64,000 nt of DNA from Candidatus Fluviicola riflensis. GTDB taxonomy: Bacteria > Bacteroidota > Bacteroidia > Flavobacteriales_D > Crocinitomicaceae. Of the stretch, positions 9,173 through 17,695 are shown piece by piece. The position numbers and the translations under genes were made by a program. Each line of letters starts with the position of its first letter. The stretch's first letter is position 1. The stretch covers positions 1,538,641 to 1,602,640 of the forward strand of contig CP022585.1 in assembly GCA_002243285.1 (NCBI GenBank), read 5' to 3'. The notes below the pieces were generated by a model. That model made no database searches and was not told the origin of the DNA. It saw nothing but the letters and a program-made list of their open reading frames with translations.

Positions 9173-11287
9173 ATGATGTTCACGAAACAACGACTCATAC
9201 TGTTATTTAGCTTGTTTTTGTTACCGAATGCATTGAATGCCGGAACAATAGACAAAGCCTTCAAGGCCTTGCAGCAATACAATTACTTTGATGCCAAAGC
9301 CTTGTTTGAAAAAGCATTGAAAAAAGAACCTTCAGCGGCCAATTACGGTTTGGCGGTGATTTATTCACGAACCGACAATCCGTTTCACAACCTCGATTCT
9401 GCCTTTTCAAAAATACAGATAAGTGAAGCGACATATGCCGCTATCAAGGAAAAAACAAAAGTAAAGTATAAAGTTTATCAGTTTGATTACCTGGCTATTG
9501 TCACCCTGCGTTCAGCTATTTCTACCGTTTTCTTTCAACAAGCTCTTGCCACTATTTCTGAAGCAGGAATGGATAATTATCAGCGCAAACATCCATGGGC
9601 GCAAGAGCGTTTTACGGCTATTCATCTGCGAGATTCCATCGGTTTTAAAGCAGCTGGCGACAAATCCACCTCGGCGGCTTACAGTAATTTTCTGAAAACA
9701 TATCCTGAATCGGAATACGCAGCTCGTGCTCAGAAAGAATTTTACCGCTTGCAGTATTTGGAACAAACCACTTCCGGAACGCTCTCAACATATATGTCGT
9801 TTGAAAAATCGTTTCCCGGAAATCCTTATGTAGCTGATGCGCAGGACCAGATTTATCGTTTGGCAACCGTTCAGAATACAATAGAAGCTTTTGCAGCGTT
9901 TATCAAAGCTTATCCGGCGAACAGAAATGTAGACCAGGCCTGGCGGCGATTGTATCAATTGTACATGTCTGATTATTCGCCGAGCAGGGTAGAAGCATTC
10001 CAGAAGGAATACCCAGATTATCCGTTTAAGCAGGAATTGGCGCGCGACAAAGAACTTGCCGGATCGGTGTTGATTCCCTACAAACAGGAATCATTGTTTG
10101 GCTGGATGTCGCTCAACGGGATAATTGTGATTCCGGCTGCGTATGAATCCGTTGGATTTTTCAAAGACGGTCTTGCGTGGGTGGAAAAAAACGGTAAATA
10201 CGGTTATGTAAACAAAGCCAATGAACTGGTGATCGATTTTAAATACACCGGTGCCAATGATTTTGAGAAAGGAAGGGCGATTGTTGAACAAGATGAGAAA
10301 TTCGGGATCATTGACAGAAGCGGAGCCTTGATTTTTCTGCCGGAATTCAATGATTTGGGACAGTTTTCGGAAGATTTGATTTATGTGCAGAGAGATTCAC
10401 TTTATGGTTATTTCGACCAGTTCGGCTTTCAGCGAATTCAGCCCGAATATAATGAAGCGTATTCTTTTTCAGGCGGAAAAGCGCGTGTAAAAGTGGGCGA
10501 ATTAGATGCGTTTATTAATCAATATGGTGCATTCATCGTGCCACCTTTATACGAGGAAGTAGAATTTTTCAATGACTCGATCCTTACTTTTGTTGATGGT
10601 GAGTTTATGGGGCTCATGGATCGAAAAGGGAAAATTATTGCTCCAGCGACTTATGAAGCCATCGGAGCAGCCTCCAACGAGCGCGGAATATTCATCACAG
10701 ACGAAATGGTTGGTTATTTCTCTGGAAAGGGAGCCGAAATCATTCCGCCGATCTATGATTTGTTCCCGAATATTCTGCAGCAGGGGGCTTTTGTGGGCAA
10801 TTACGCCAAAGTGTTGAAAGGCGATAAATTCGGTTTGATCGATCGTGCCGGAAAAGTGATTATTCCTTTTCAGTATACCAATATGGGGGATGTTGGGACA
10901 CTGATTGCCGTTCAAAAAGGTGGAAAATGGGGGTATGTGGATTTGACCAACAAAATGCTCATTCAGCCAACTTATGAATATGCCGAAACCTTTGTCGATG
11001 GATTGGGTATTGTAGAATTACTCACACTTCAGGGAGCAATCAATGCCAAAGGACAAGTTGTGATTCCGCTGGAACATACCGAAGTGAAACGATTGGATAA
11101 AGGACATTACCTGGTTTCACGCGGTTCGAAATACGGCGTTTACTCTGATAAAGGTGAGTTACTTGTTCCGATGGAATACGGGCAAATCCGCAAGGTCCAG
11201 GGCGATTTTCTATTGCTCTCAAAAGGAGCTGAAATGCATTATTTGTACCTGCCCGAGAATCGACTTATTCAACCGAAGATTCAGTAA
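9173..11287 (+). CDS. secreted WG-repeat protein
   Basis: A 704-residue protein with a signal peptide (about residues 1-23, ending LNAGT), an N-terminal helical region of TPR-like pattern (FDAKALFEKALKKEPSAANY, repeated AYSNFLKTYPESEYA-type segments) and, from about residue 305 to the end, a series of WG repeats such as YGYVNKANELVIDF, FGIIDRSGALIF, FGLIDRAGKVIIPFQY and WGYVDLTNKMLIQPTY. WG-repeat proteins are presumed to bind proteins or glycans; the precise role is unknown. It is followed after nine bases by an AAC(3)-fold gene, which may be co-transcribed. Confidence 0.88.
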   Translation: MMFTKQRLILLFSLFLLPNALNAGTIDKAFKALQQYNYFDAKALFEKALKKEPSAANYGLAVIYSRTDNPFHNLDSAFSKIQISEATYAAIKEKTKVKYKVYQFDYLAIVTLRSAISTVFFQQALATISEAGMDNYQRKHPWAQERFTAIHLRDSIGFKAAGDKSTSAAYSNFLKTYPESEYAARAQKEFYRLQYLEQTTSGTLSTYMSFEKSFPGNPYVADAQDQIYRLATVQNTIEAFAAFIKAYPANRNVDQAWRRLYQLYMSDYSPSRVEAFQKEYPDYPFKQELARDKELAGSVLIPYKQESLFGWMSLNGIIVIPAAYESVGFFKDGLAWVEKNGKYGYVNKANELVIDFKYTGANDFEKGRAIVEQDEKFGIIDRSGALIFLPEFNDLGQFSEDLIYVQRDSLYGYFDQFGFQRIQPEYNEAYSFSGGKARVKVGELDAFINQYGAFIVPPLYEEVEFFNDSILTFVDGEFMGLMDRKGKIIAPATYEAIGAASNERGIFITDEMVGYFSGKGAEIIPPIYDLFPNILQQGAFVGNYAKVLKGDKFGLIDRAGKVIIPFQYTNMGDVGTLIAVQKGGKWGYVDLTNKMLIQPTYEYAETFVDGLGIVELLTLQGAINAKGQVVIPLEHTEVKRLDKGHYLVSRGSKYGVYSDKGELLVPMEYGQIRKVQGDFLLLSKGAEMHYLYLPENRLIQPKIQ

Positions 11288-11296
11288 ATTTACACT

Positions 11297-12202
11297 ATGA
11301 GTTCTTTTCGTGATCTGTTGCGTTCGATAACCCCCCAATTCTTACTGAATCGTTACCGCGAACAGAAAAAGGAAGCTGTGCGAAGTACGATTGCTGCTCA
11401 GCGAGAGGCGGGAGAAGGTTTGACGAAGGAAACACTTTTACAGCAACTCAGCGAAATCGGAATTGTAGAAGGTGACACTCTATTGGTACATTCCAGTTTA
11501 TCGAAAATCGGTTTTGTGGAAGGTGGCCCGCAAACAGTCATTGATGCACTTTTAGCTTCCGTAGGCGATTCGGGACATGTATTAATGCCCAATTCACCCA
11601 ATGCGGGCTATCAGCTCGAATACATTCGTCAACTGGAAGTTTTTGATGTGGCAAATGTACCATCGGCCCTTGGAATTATCACGGAATTGTTTCGCAAACA
11701 TCCAAAAGCTATTCGTTCTGTTTCGGCAACGGAACCGGTTTCTTGTATCGGCCCGAATGCGATTGATTTTGTGGATGAACACTTGGGTGAAGAAACGCCT
11801 TATACTTCCAAAAGTCCGTTTTACAAAGTAGCCGCTGCAGGTGGTAAGATTTTATACATCGGCGTAACACTTGCCAATGCCGGTACAAGTTTACATGTGC
11901 TCGAAGACGCGGTTGAAGCGTTTAAATTCCCTGTTTATTACCCTGAAGTGTTTTCCGTGAAGGTAAAACTGGAAACGGGCGAAGAAAAAACGGTAAAAAC
12001 CAGAGTTCATAACCCGGAATGGTCAGCAAAACGTCGTTGTGACGAGCTGATTCCATTGTTTGAAAAAATGGGAGCATTGCAGAAAGTAACCCTCGGAAAT
12101 GCGCCTGTTTTGTTAGTCGATGCGCGAAAAATGCTGGATGTCATGATCAGCGAATATGAGCAGCGTGGAGTGACAATGTACACGCCCAACGGATCAAGCT
12201 AA
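11297..12202 (+). CDS. AAC(3)-family acyltransferase-like protein
   Basis: A 301-residue protein of the aminoglycoside 3-N-acetyltransferase (Antibiotic_NAT/YokD) fold: LVHSSLSKIGFVEGGPQTV (about residues 63-81) and the later VTLANAGTSLHVLED with the His expected near the active site. The first 40 residues are a charged helix. Family members use acetyl-CoA; many chromosomal ones modify sugars or peptides rather than antibiotics. It sits alone behind a WG-repeat gene with no mobile or resistance context, so a housekeeping or glycan-modifying role is more likely than drug resistance. Confidence 0.8.
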   Translation: MSSFRDLLRSITPQFLLNRYREQKKEAVRSTIAAQREAGEGLTKETLLQQLSEIGIVEGDTLLVHSSLSKIGFVEGGPQTVIDALLASVGDSGHVLMPNSPNAGYQLEYIRQLEVFDVANVPSALGIITELFRKHPKAIRSVSATEPVSCIGPNAIDFVDEHLGEETPYTSKSPFYKVAAAGGKILYIGVTLANAGTSLHVLEDAVEAFKFPVYYPEVFSVKVKLETGEEKTVKTRVHNPEWSAKRRCDELIPLFEKMGALQKVTLGNAPVLLVDARKMLDVMISEYEQRGVTMYTPNGSS

Positions 12203-12248
12203 TCATTTTGATATCAGGTTTTTAATTTATATTTGATCAAAAAAAACA

Positions 12249-12914
12249 ATGAAATCAATCTTCCTGCTAACAATCCTCTTTATTACACAACTTGCTGTAG
12301 CGCAACAAACTTGTGAAATGCAATTTCGACTAATCGCCAATGATCCTTCCGAAGCGGTTGCAGACACTATGGATATTGAGATCGCTCAAACCCGCAAGAA
12401 GTTTGCAGTCAACTACCGGATCGAAGAAATTCAGGAACGTTTTGTACTGGATTCCGTGGCTCTGAAAGTTATTGAATTAACGAATGTAGACGAGGAAAAA
12501 GTGGCGTTTATTGCCGATCTAAGTAAAGACGAGGGCTATGGCTTTACTTCTGCTTATGAAATCGTTGAGCAGGAAATGATAGAACAAGATGAATATCGTT
12601 TGCTGGCAGATAAAAAAAACATTCAGGGCTGGGATTGCCGAAAAATAGAATTATTGGATGAAGGTGTTGTTTTCGGTTCAGGTTGGGTCGTAATGGGGCT
12701 GCATCTGGGATTGGGAAAAGAAACCGGCTTTTTTTTCATCAAGGAAGGAGCGATTATTGAATATCTTCTTGAGGACGAAGAGGATGGAAGTTCTTTTAGC
12801 CTGAAACTGATCAAATCATCCAAAACCATTACCAATCCTGCCAAAGCGTTTTCCCTGGAAATACCTGCGGGCTATGAATTGGAATCTTATTATGACGACG
12901 AAGAAGAGGAGTGA
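12249..12914 (+). CDS. secreted protein of unknown function
   Basis: A 221-residue protein with a clear signal peptide (MKSIFLLTILFITQLAVAQ) and one mature domain that looks beta-rich, ending in an acidic tail DDEEEE. The pattern (periplasmic, about 200 residues, KIELLDEG, GLHLGLGKETGFF, IPAGYELE) recalls the DUF4412-like proteins of Bacteroidota, but I do not recognise it firmly. No catalytic motif is visible. It precedes menB by about 65 bases with a new promoter between them. Confidence 0.7.
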   Translation: MKSIFLLTILFITQLAVAQQTCEMQFRLIANDPSEAVADTMDIEIAQTRKKFAVNYRIEEIQERFVLDSVALKVIELTNVDEEKVAFIADLSKDEGYGFTSAYEIVEQEMIEQDEYRLLADKKNIQGWDCRKIELLDEGVVFGSGWVVMGLHLGLGKETGFFFIKEGAIIEYLLEDEEDGSSFSLKLIKSSKTITNPAKAFSLEIPAGYELESYYDDEEEE

Positions 12915-12953
12915 ATTCATGATTATTTAGAGCGTTTTAACGTGGCCAATGAT

Positions 12954-12961
12954 TATTTTTG
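12954..12961 (+). promoter_or_regulatory. -7 element TATTTTTG before menB
   Basis: TATTTTTG matches TAnnTTTG and lies 18 bases before the menB ATG. Initiation here would exclude the upstream in-frame codons at 12959 from the message, supporting the ATG at 12980. Confidence 0.5.
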
Positions 12962-12979
12962 CACCAAATAATTATACTC

Positions 12980-13801
12980 ATGGCACAACGTACCTGGACA
13001 TCCATCAAAAGCTATACGGATATTAAATTCGAATTGTTTGATGGCATTGCAAAAATCACCATCAACCGACCAAAAGTTTACAACGCATTTCGCCCTGAAA
13101 CAAACATGGAAATGCTCGATGCATTGGAGATTTGCCGTGAGCGTCAGGATGTTGGCGTAATCGTATTGACCGGAGAAGGAGACAAAGCGTTTTGTTCGGG
13201 TGGTGATCAAAATGTAAAAGGCGTTGGCGGTTATATCGGTAACGACGGTGTTCCGAGATTGAATGTATTGGACGTTCACAAATCGATCCGTGCGATGCCA
13301 AAGCCGGTAATTGCGATGGTAAATGGTTATGCAATCGGCGGTGGACACGTATTACACGTGGTTTGCGATTTGACGGTTGCTTCCGAGAATGCACGTTTTG
13401 GTCAAACAGGCCCGAAGGTAGGAAGTTTTGATGCCGGTTTCGGTTCATCGTTCTTAGCCAGTCATGTTGGACAGAAAAAAGCACGTGAGATTTGGTTCCT
13501 GTGCAATCAATATACAGCCGAAGAGGCAGAAAAAATGGGAATGGTCAACAAAGTTGTTCCGCTTTCCGAATTGGAAAACACAACGGTTGAATGGTGCCAG
13601 ACAATCATGAAACGCAGCCCGTTGGCTATTCGCATGATCAAGCGCGGTTTAAATGCCGAACTAGACGGTCAGCGCGGATTAATGGAGTTTGCCGGTGACG
13701 CGACATTGATGTATTACCTCATGGAAGAAGCACAGGAAGGTAAGCGTGCATTTTTAGAGAAAAGAGAGCCTAATTTCCAGCAATTCCCAAAATTTCCTTA
13801 A
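12980..13801 (+). CDS. menB: 1,4-dihydroxy-2-naphthoyl-CoA synthase
   Basis: Crotonase-fold enzyme closing the naphthoquinone ring from o-succinylbenzoyl-CoA in menaquinone synthesis. MenB landmarks are visible: [60 protein letters not shown] and the C-terminal [14 protein letters not shown]. It is 273 residues from the ATG at 12980; an upstream in-frame start would add seven residues lying on the promoter. It is followed after a few bases by mscS and a hotdog thioesterase. The thioesterase could supply the next menaquinone step. Confidence 0.96.
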   Translation: MAQRTWTSIKSYTDIKFELFDGIAKITINRPKVYNAFRPETNMEMLDALEICRERQDVGVIVLTGEGDKAFCSGGDQNVKGVGGYIGNDGVPRLNVLDVHKSIRAMPKPVIAMVNGYAIGGGHVLHVVCDLTVASENARFGQTGPKVGSFDAGFGSSFLASHVGQKKAREIWFLCNQYTAEEAEKMGMVNKVVPLSELENTTVEWCQTIMKRSPLAIRMIKRGLNAELDGQRGLMEFAGDATLMYYLMEEAQEGKRAFLEKREPNFQQFPKFP

Positions 13802-13804
13802 CCT

Positions 13805-14668
13805 ATGTTGCTCATTGAACAGGCGGCAAATGCTGCGAAAGATACCGGAGATTTCTTTGGTTTTTCATGGACAGAAGCCCAGCAGTTTATCGTGCGTTCG
13901 GGTTCCAACCTGCTCATCGCGGTTATTATTCTCGTAGTAGGATGGTGGCTCGCTGGTTGGTCGGGAAAAGCTATCCGTAAAATATTGACCAAGAGTAAAA
14001 CCGATGCCGGACTGGTGACATTTTTGTCGAGCCTTGCAACGATTTCACTGAAAATCCTGGTCATTATAACCACCGTGACGCAACTTGGTGTTCAGATGAC
14101 ATCTTTTGTGGCGATACTCGGTGCGGCCGGACTTGCAATTGGTATGGCATTTTCGGGAACATTGTCCAACTTTGCCGGTGGTGTAATGATCCTGTTATTC
14201 AAGCCGTTTAAAGTCGGCGACACGATTCTTACACAAACGCACCAGGGGAAAGTCGTTGAAATTCAGATTTTCTATACATATCTGCATACGAGCGACAACA
14301 AAGTGGTGATTTTACCCAATGGATTGGTTGCCAACGCCAGCATGATCAATTTTACGAAAGAGAAAAAGCGTCGCGTCGACTGGACAATTTCCCTGGCACA
14401 TGGTGAAGACTATGTGAAAGCGCATACCGTTATTTTACAATATCTGAAAGACGATCAGCGTGTGTTAAAAGAGCCGGTACCATTTATTGCGCTGGCAGCA
14501 ATTACTGCCGATTCGATTGATATCACTGTTCGCGCATGGGCCAAAACCGATGATTTCTGGAAAGTTTATTTTGATCTGAACAAACGTGTTTACGAAGAAT
14601 TTGAACAAGCCGGATTAAGTCTCGCCATTTCTGCTGACGCAAAAAAAACATCTAAAGCAACAAAATGA
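13805..14668 (+). CDS. mscS: small-conductance mechanosensitive channel, MscS family
   Basis: A 287-residue inner-membrane protein with three predicted membrane helices (about residues 33-52, 75-95 and 100-125). The third is the Gly/Ala-rich pore helix (GAAGLAIGMAFSGTLSNFAG), followed by the MscS beta domain (FKPFKVGDTILTQTHQGKVV, ILPNGLVANASMINF). It releases solutes on hypo-osmotic shock. Length is that of a minimal MscS. It starts four bases after menB and overlaps the thioesterase by four bases. Confidence 0.93.
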   Translation: MLLIEQAANAAKDTGDFFGFSWTEAQQFIVRSGSNLLIAVIILVVGWWLAGWSGKAIRKILTKSKTDAGLVTFLSSLATISLKILVIITTVTQLGVQMTSFVAILGAAGLAIGMAFSGTLSNFAGGVMILLFKPFKVGDTILTQTHQGKVVEIQIFYTYLHTSDNKVVILPNGLVANASMINFTKEKKRRVDWTISLAHGEDYVKAHTVILQYLKDDQRVLKEPVPFIALAAITADSIDITVRAWAKTDDFWKVYFDLNKRVYEEFEQAGLSLAISADAKKTSKATK

Positions 14669-15111
14669 GAAATTTAAAAGAACATCCGATTATTCAGCAA
14701 TACATCAAATGGAATGCATTTGGCCGTCTTTTGGGGATGGATTTTGAGATTCCGGAATCGGGAAAAGCGATTTACCGGATGACGATTACCGAAGATCACC
14801 TTGCTACGCCAATTGCATCTCATGGAGGTGCGATTGCCGGATTACTGGATGCAGCCATGGGAGTAGCTTGTTTATCAAACGTTTGTGAACAAGATAAAAT
14901 TGTTGCGACAGTTACCATCCATATTCAATTCGTATCTCCGGCCTCGCTGCATGATAAACTTACTGTGTTAGCAAACGTAACCAGATCGGGCAACCGGATT
15001 TTATTTGCTGAAGCGGAAGTGGAAAATGATTCAGGTGATAGAATTGCTCTTGCTACGGCTACAATGAATGCTTATCCTGTTGAAAAAGTCGTTGATACGA
15101 ATCCACACTAA
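14665..15111 (+). CDS. hotdog-fold acyl-CoA thioesterase (PaaI/DHNA-CoA thioesterase-like)
   Basis: A 148-residue single hotdog domain with SHGGAIAGLLDAAMG (about residues 52-66), the usual catalytic helix region, and IHIQFVSPAS. It overlaps mscS by four bases in a menB-led cluster. Some hotdog thioesterases hydrolyse 1,4-dihydroxy-2-naphthoyl-CoA, the product of MenB, so that role is a reasonable inference from position; phenylacetyl-CoA or general acyl-CoA hydrolysis are alternatives. Confidence 0.85.
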   Translation: MRNLKEHPIIQQYIKWNAFGRLLGMDFEIPESGKAIYRMTITEDHLATPIASHGGAIAGLLDAAMGVACLSNVCEQDKIVATVTIHIQFVSPASLHDKLTVLANVTRSGNRILFAEAEVENDSGDRIALATATMNAYPVEKVVDTNPH

Positions 15112-15130
15112 AACTGGTCTGCTTTTTGCT

Positions 15131-15138
15131 TACATTTG
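15131..15138 (+). promoter_or_regulatory. -7 element TACATTTG directly before a secreted-protein gene
   Basis: TACATTTG ends six bases before the ATG at 15144, implying a leaderless or nearly leaderless transcript. Confidence 0.5.
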
Positions 15139-15143
15139 ATTTC

Positions 15144-16223
15144 ATGAAGCAGTTCCTTTTACTTATAGCCTTTTTTCCGTTTGTGGCAGCCTCACAAGGA
15201 CTTTTTCCGTACATGGATTTCAATAATTTTTTCAAGGTATTTGACGACGGTGTTTTTACCCAAATCGAACACCAGCCCTCTACAGATGTTTTTTTCGGTG
15301 ACGAACTGGTCGCTTATAATAATTCTCAGCGCGATTTTAAGGTATATCACAATGGACAAAGCCGTTTACTGACCAATCAGAATGTTTCTTACAAAGCTTC
15401 TGACCATTTGTTGGTATGGAATATCGGTCCGATTATTAATTATTTCGAAGACGGTCAAACAAAAGTAATTACCTCGTTCGGTGGTGATTATGCAGTTGGC
15501 GATTCAATTATTGTGTACCAGGACACGCGTTACAAAACTGTAAATGCGATTTACCAGGGAAAAGTAATTGAACTGTATCAACTTACCGGTGACATGTACA
15601 TGCCTGACATGATTGGTGATAATATTGTTGCGTTTCGCGATAATGGGAACCTTTACAAAGTATTTTGGCGCGGACAGATTTATGAACTAGGTGTCTACAG
15701 TGGTGTTCAGCAACTGGAGTTTTTCGCCGGTACGGATATGCTGGCATTTAACGACCCCAATTCACGCACATTTGCCGTGTTTGAAAACGGAGAATTCCTC
15801 GATGTGGAAGATTTGTATGTATCTAAAATAAAGGCTTGCAGGGGTTTTGTGGTGTATGAAGATGTGCAGGGGAATCTCAATTATTACGGCAAAGGCAAAC
15901 AAGTCGAGCTAGCCTCTTTTTTCCAGTTTTGGGATGCGAAAGATGATGTGCTGGTTTGGGGTGAAGCCAATTCTACCTATACATTGGTCGACGGGGAGCG
16001 AAAAATGGTATGTAATTACGCTGCGAAAGATGTCGTCTTGAAAAACGATGTAATGGCTTTTCGCAATAACCTTGGTGGCGTTTCAGGGTATACTGATGGA
16101 AAATTGAAAGATATTACCAACTTAACGAAAACGGAATTCACGATTAGCGGGCATGCGGTTTGTATTCAATTGTCGAACCGTTCGGTGCTGGTGTGGTATA
16201 ATGATCAGATTTACCAGGATTGA
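15144..16223 (+). CDS. secreted protein of unknown function, repeated beta strands
   Basis: About 359 residues from the ATG at 15144, which opens a good signal peptide (MKQFLLLIAFFPFVAASQG). An in-frame TTG 18 bases upstream overlaps the promoter box and is unlikely. The mature protein consists of recurring units of 45-50 residues with patterns such as DSIIVYQDTRYKTVNAIYQG, DNIVAFRDNGNLYKVFWRG, DMLAFNDPNSRTFAVFENG and DVMAFRNNLGGVSGYTDG, which suggests a beta-propeller of about seven blades. No catalytic motif is visible. Function unknown. Confidence 0.75.
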   Translation: MKQFLLLIAFFPFVAASQGLFPYMDFNNFFKVFDDGVFTQIEHQPSTDVFFGDELVAYNNSQRDFKVYHNGQSRLLTNQNVSYKASDHLLVWNIGPIINYFEDGQTKVITSFGGDYAVGDSIIVYQDTRYKTVNAIYQGKVIELYQLTGDMYMPDMIGDNIVAFRDNGNLYKVFWRGQIYELGVYSGVQQLEFFAGTDMLAFNDPNSRTFAVFENGEFLDVEDLYVSKIKACRGFVVYEDVQGNLNYYGKGKQVELASFFQFWDAKDDVLVWGEANSTYTLVDGERKMVCNYAAKDVVLKNDVMAFRNNLGGVSGYTDGKLKDITNLTKTEFTISGHAVCIQLSNRSVLVWYNDQIYQD

Positions 16224-16253
16224 CAGCTTGTTTTCATCGAAGCGTAGTGTTTC

Positions 16254-16303
16254 CAAGTGCAAGCGGTTTCTAACGGCCTGACAACCTCGGTATATTTAAG
16301 AAA
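16254..16303. repeat. dispersed intergenic hairpin repeat, copy 2
   Basis: The block GTGCAA-GCGGTTTCTAACGGCCTGACA...TATATTTAAGAAA closely resembles 18949-19000; both have TTTCTAA and a downstream partial complement. Confidence 0.5.
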
Positions 16304-16423
16304 GGGCTTTTATTTAATAACTCTTTTGAAGTCAGGTAAGATTTCGCTGAAAACTACCCAAGAATTTATTTCATGAAACGATTTAAACAGAGGTTAAGTT
16401 TCCGGCGGGTCATTCTAATTTCG

Positions 16424-16431
16424 TAAATTTG
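16424..16431 (+). promoter_or_regulatory. -7 element TAAATTTG before the DUF4494 gene
   Basis: TAAATTTG fits TAnnTTTG; the start codon lies 29 bases downstream. The -33 element is not clear. Confidence 0.5.
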
Positions 16432-16460
16432 TACCTCTAAAAAAGATAATCCTTAACAAC

Positions 16461-17048
16461 ATGAATAGTTGGTTTACAGTTAAAGTAAAATATACCAAGC
16501 AATTGGAAGACGGAACGTTTAAGCGCGTTTCAGAGCCATATCTTTTGGCTGCAATGACATTTACAGATGCAGAAGCTCGTATCTACGAAGAGCTTGGCGC
16601 ATTAATCCGTGGTGAGTTTTTGGTTACCGGAATTACACGTACGGATATTCACGACATTTTTCATTACGAAGATTCGGAAGTATGGTTTAAATGTAAAATC
16701 AACTTTGAAAGCGGAGATGGTGGCGAAGAAGGTCAAAAAGCAAAGAAAGTTTCGCAGAACTTTTTGGTTTCAGCCCATTCGGTAAAAGAAGCTTATGATC
16801 GTTTACACGAGAGTTTAGGCGGAATGATGATCGATTTCCAGATTCCGAATATCGCGATTTCGCCAATTGTTGACATTTTTCCATTCGGTGACGAAGGAGA
16901 GGATAGGGTAGCTGTTGATTTTGAAAAACAAGTAAAGCAAGAAGTAGCTGAACATGTTTTAGGAACAAAAACCGTTTTTTCAGCCTCGGGGTCCGATTTG
17001 GACGACGAAGACAGCATCATTGACGATAGTTTCGGAGAAGAAGAATAA
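16461..17048 (+). CDS. DUF4494 domain protein
   Basis: A 195-residue cytoplasmic protein recognised as DUF4494 from its start MNSWFTVKVKYTKQLEDG, the segment PYLLAAMTFTDAEARIYEE and VWFKCKINFE. The C-terminal 30 residues are highly acidic (DLDDEDSIIDDSFGEEE). The family is nearly confined to Bacteroidota and its function is unknown. Its stop lies two bases before pdxH, so the two are probably co-transcribed. Confidence 0.85.
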   Translation: MNSWFTVKVKYTKQLEDGTFKRVSEPYLLAAMTFTDAEARIYEELGALIRGEFLVTGITRTDIHDIFHYEDSEVWFKCKINFESGDGGEEGQKAKKVSQNFLVSAHSVKEAYDRLHESLGGMMIDFQIPNIAISPIVDIFPFGDEGEDRVAVDFEKQVKQEVAEHVLGTKTVFSASGSDLDDEDSIIDDSFGEEE

Positions 17049-17049
17049 G

Positions 17050-17694
17050 ATGGACGAATTCCTGCGCCAGTTGCGCAATGACCATCATCAGTTCGACCAG
17101 GGGAAGTTAGAAGATCATTTTGGAAATGAGCCGATGAAACTATTTTCGCAATGGTTACAAGATGCTATTGAAAAACCGGTAAGTGAACCGAATGCAATGT
17201 CTGTTTCTACACTTGGTCCGGACGATTTTCCCCAATCGCGTATTGTATATTTAAAAGAATTAGTGGAAGAAGGATTGGTTTTTTACACCAATTACAAAAG
17301 TGATAAAGGGAAGGCGTTAATCACTCATCCGAAAGCACACGCTTTATTTTTCTGGCCTGGTTTAGAACGTCAGATTAGTGTGTTTGGTTTGGTTGAAAAA
17401 GTACCTGAACAAATGAGTGATGATTATTTTGCCTCCAGACCAAGAGGAAGTCAATTAGGAGCCTGGGCTTCTTACCAAAGCGAACGCTTGGAAAGCAGGG
17501 CTGAATTGGAACAGCGTGTTGTGGAACTGACAGAGCGTTTTCCTGACAAAGTTCCACGTCCGCCACATTGGGGTGGTTTTTTACTTCGGCCAGTGAAAAT
17601 TGAGTTTTGGCAAGGAAGGCGTTCCCGTTTACATGATCGTATTGTCTTTGAAAAAACAAACGATTCGTGGACACTTTATCGAAAGAATCCTTAG
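17050..17694 (+). CDS. pdxH: pyridoxamine 5'-phosphate oxidase
   Basis: FMN enzyme converting PNP/PMP to pyridoxal phosphate. Signature blocks are clear: PQSRIVYLKEL, YFASRPRGSQLGAWAS, PPHWGGFLLRPVKIEFWQG and SRLHDRIVFE. The 214-residue length is normal. The ATG at 17050 is preferred over an upstream in-frame TTG inside DUF4494. The C-terminus ends YRKNP where many homologues end RLAP, a minor variation. The M16 peptidase follows after one base. Confidence 0.96.
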   Translation: MDEFLRQLRNDHHQFDQGKLEDHFGNEPMKLFSQWLQDAIEKPVSEPNAMSVSTLGPDDFPQSRIVYLKELVEEGLVFYTNYKSDKGKALITHPKAHALFFWPGLERQISVFGLVEKVPEQMSDDYFASRPRGSQLGAWASYQSERLESRAELEQRVVELTERFPDKVPRPPHWGGFLLRPVKIEFWQGRRSRLHDRIVFEKTNDSWTLYRKNP

Positions 17695-17695
17695 A

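Noticed and set aside
11297..12202. AAC(3)-like gene as an aminoglycoside resistance gene
   Set aside because: No mobile or resistance context; divergent chromosomal family member, so resistance is not supported.
12959..12979. Upstream start for menB adding seven residues
   Set aside because: The codons overlap the -7 promoter box and the residues are not part of the MenB family.
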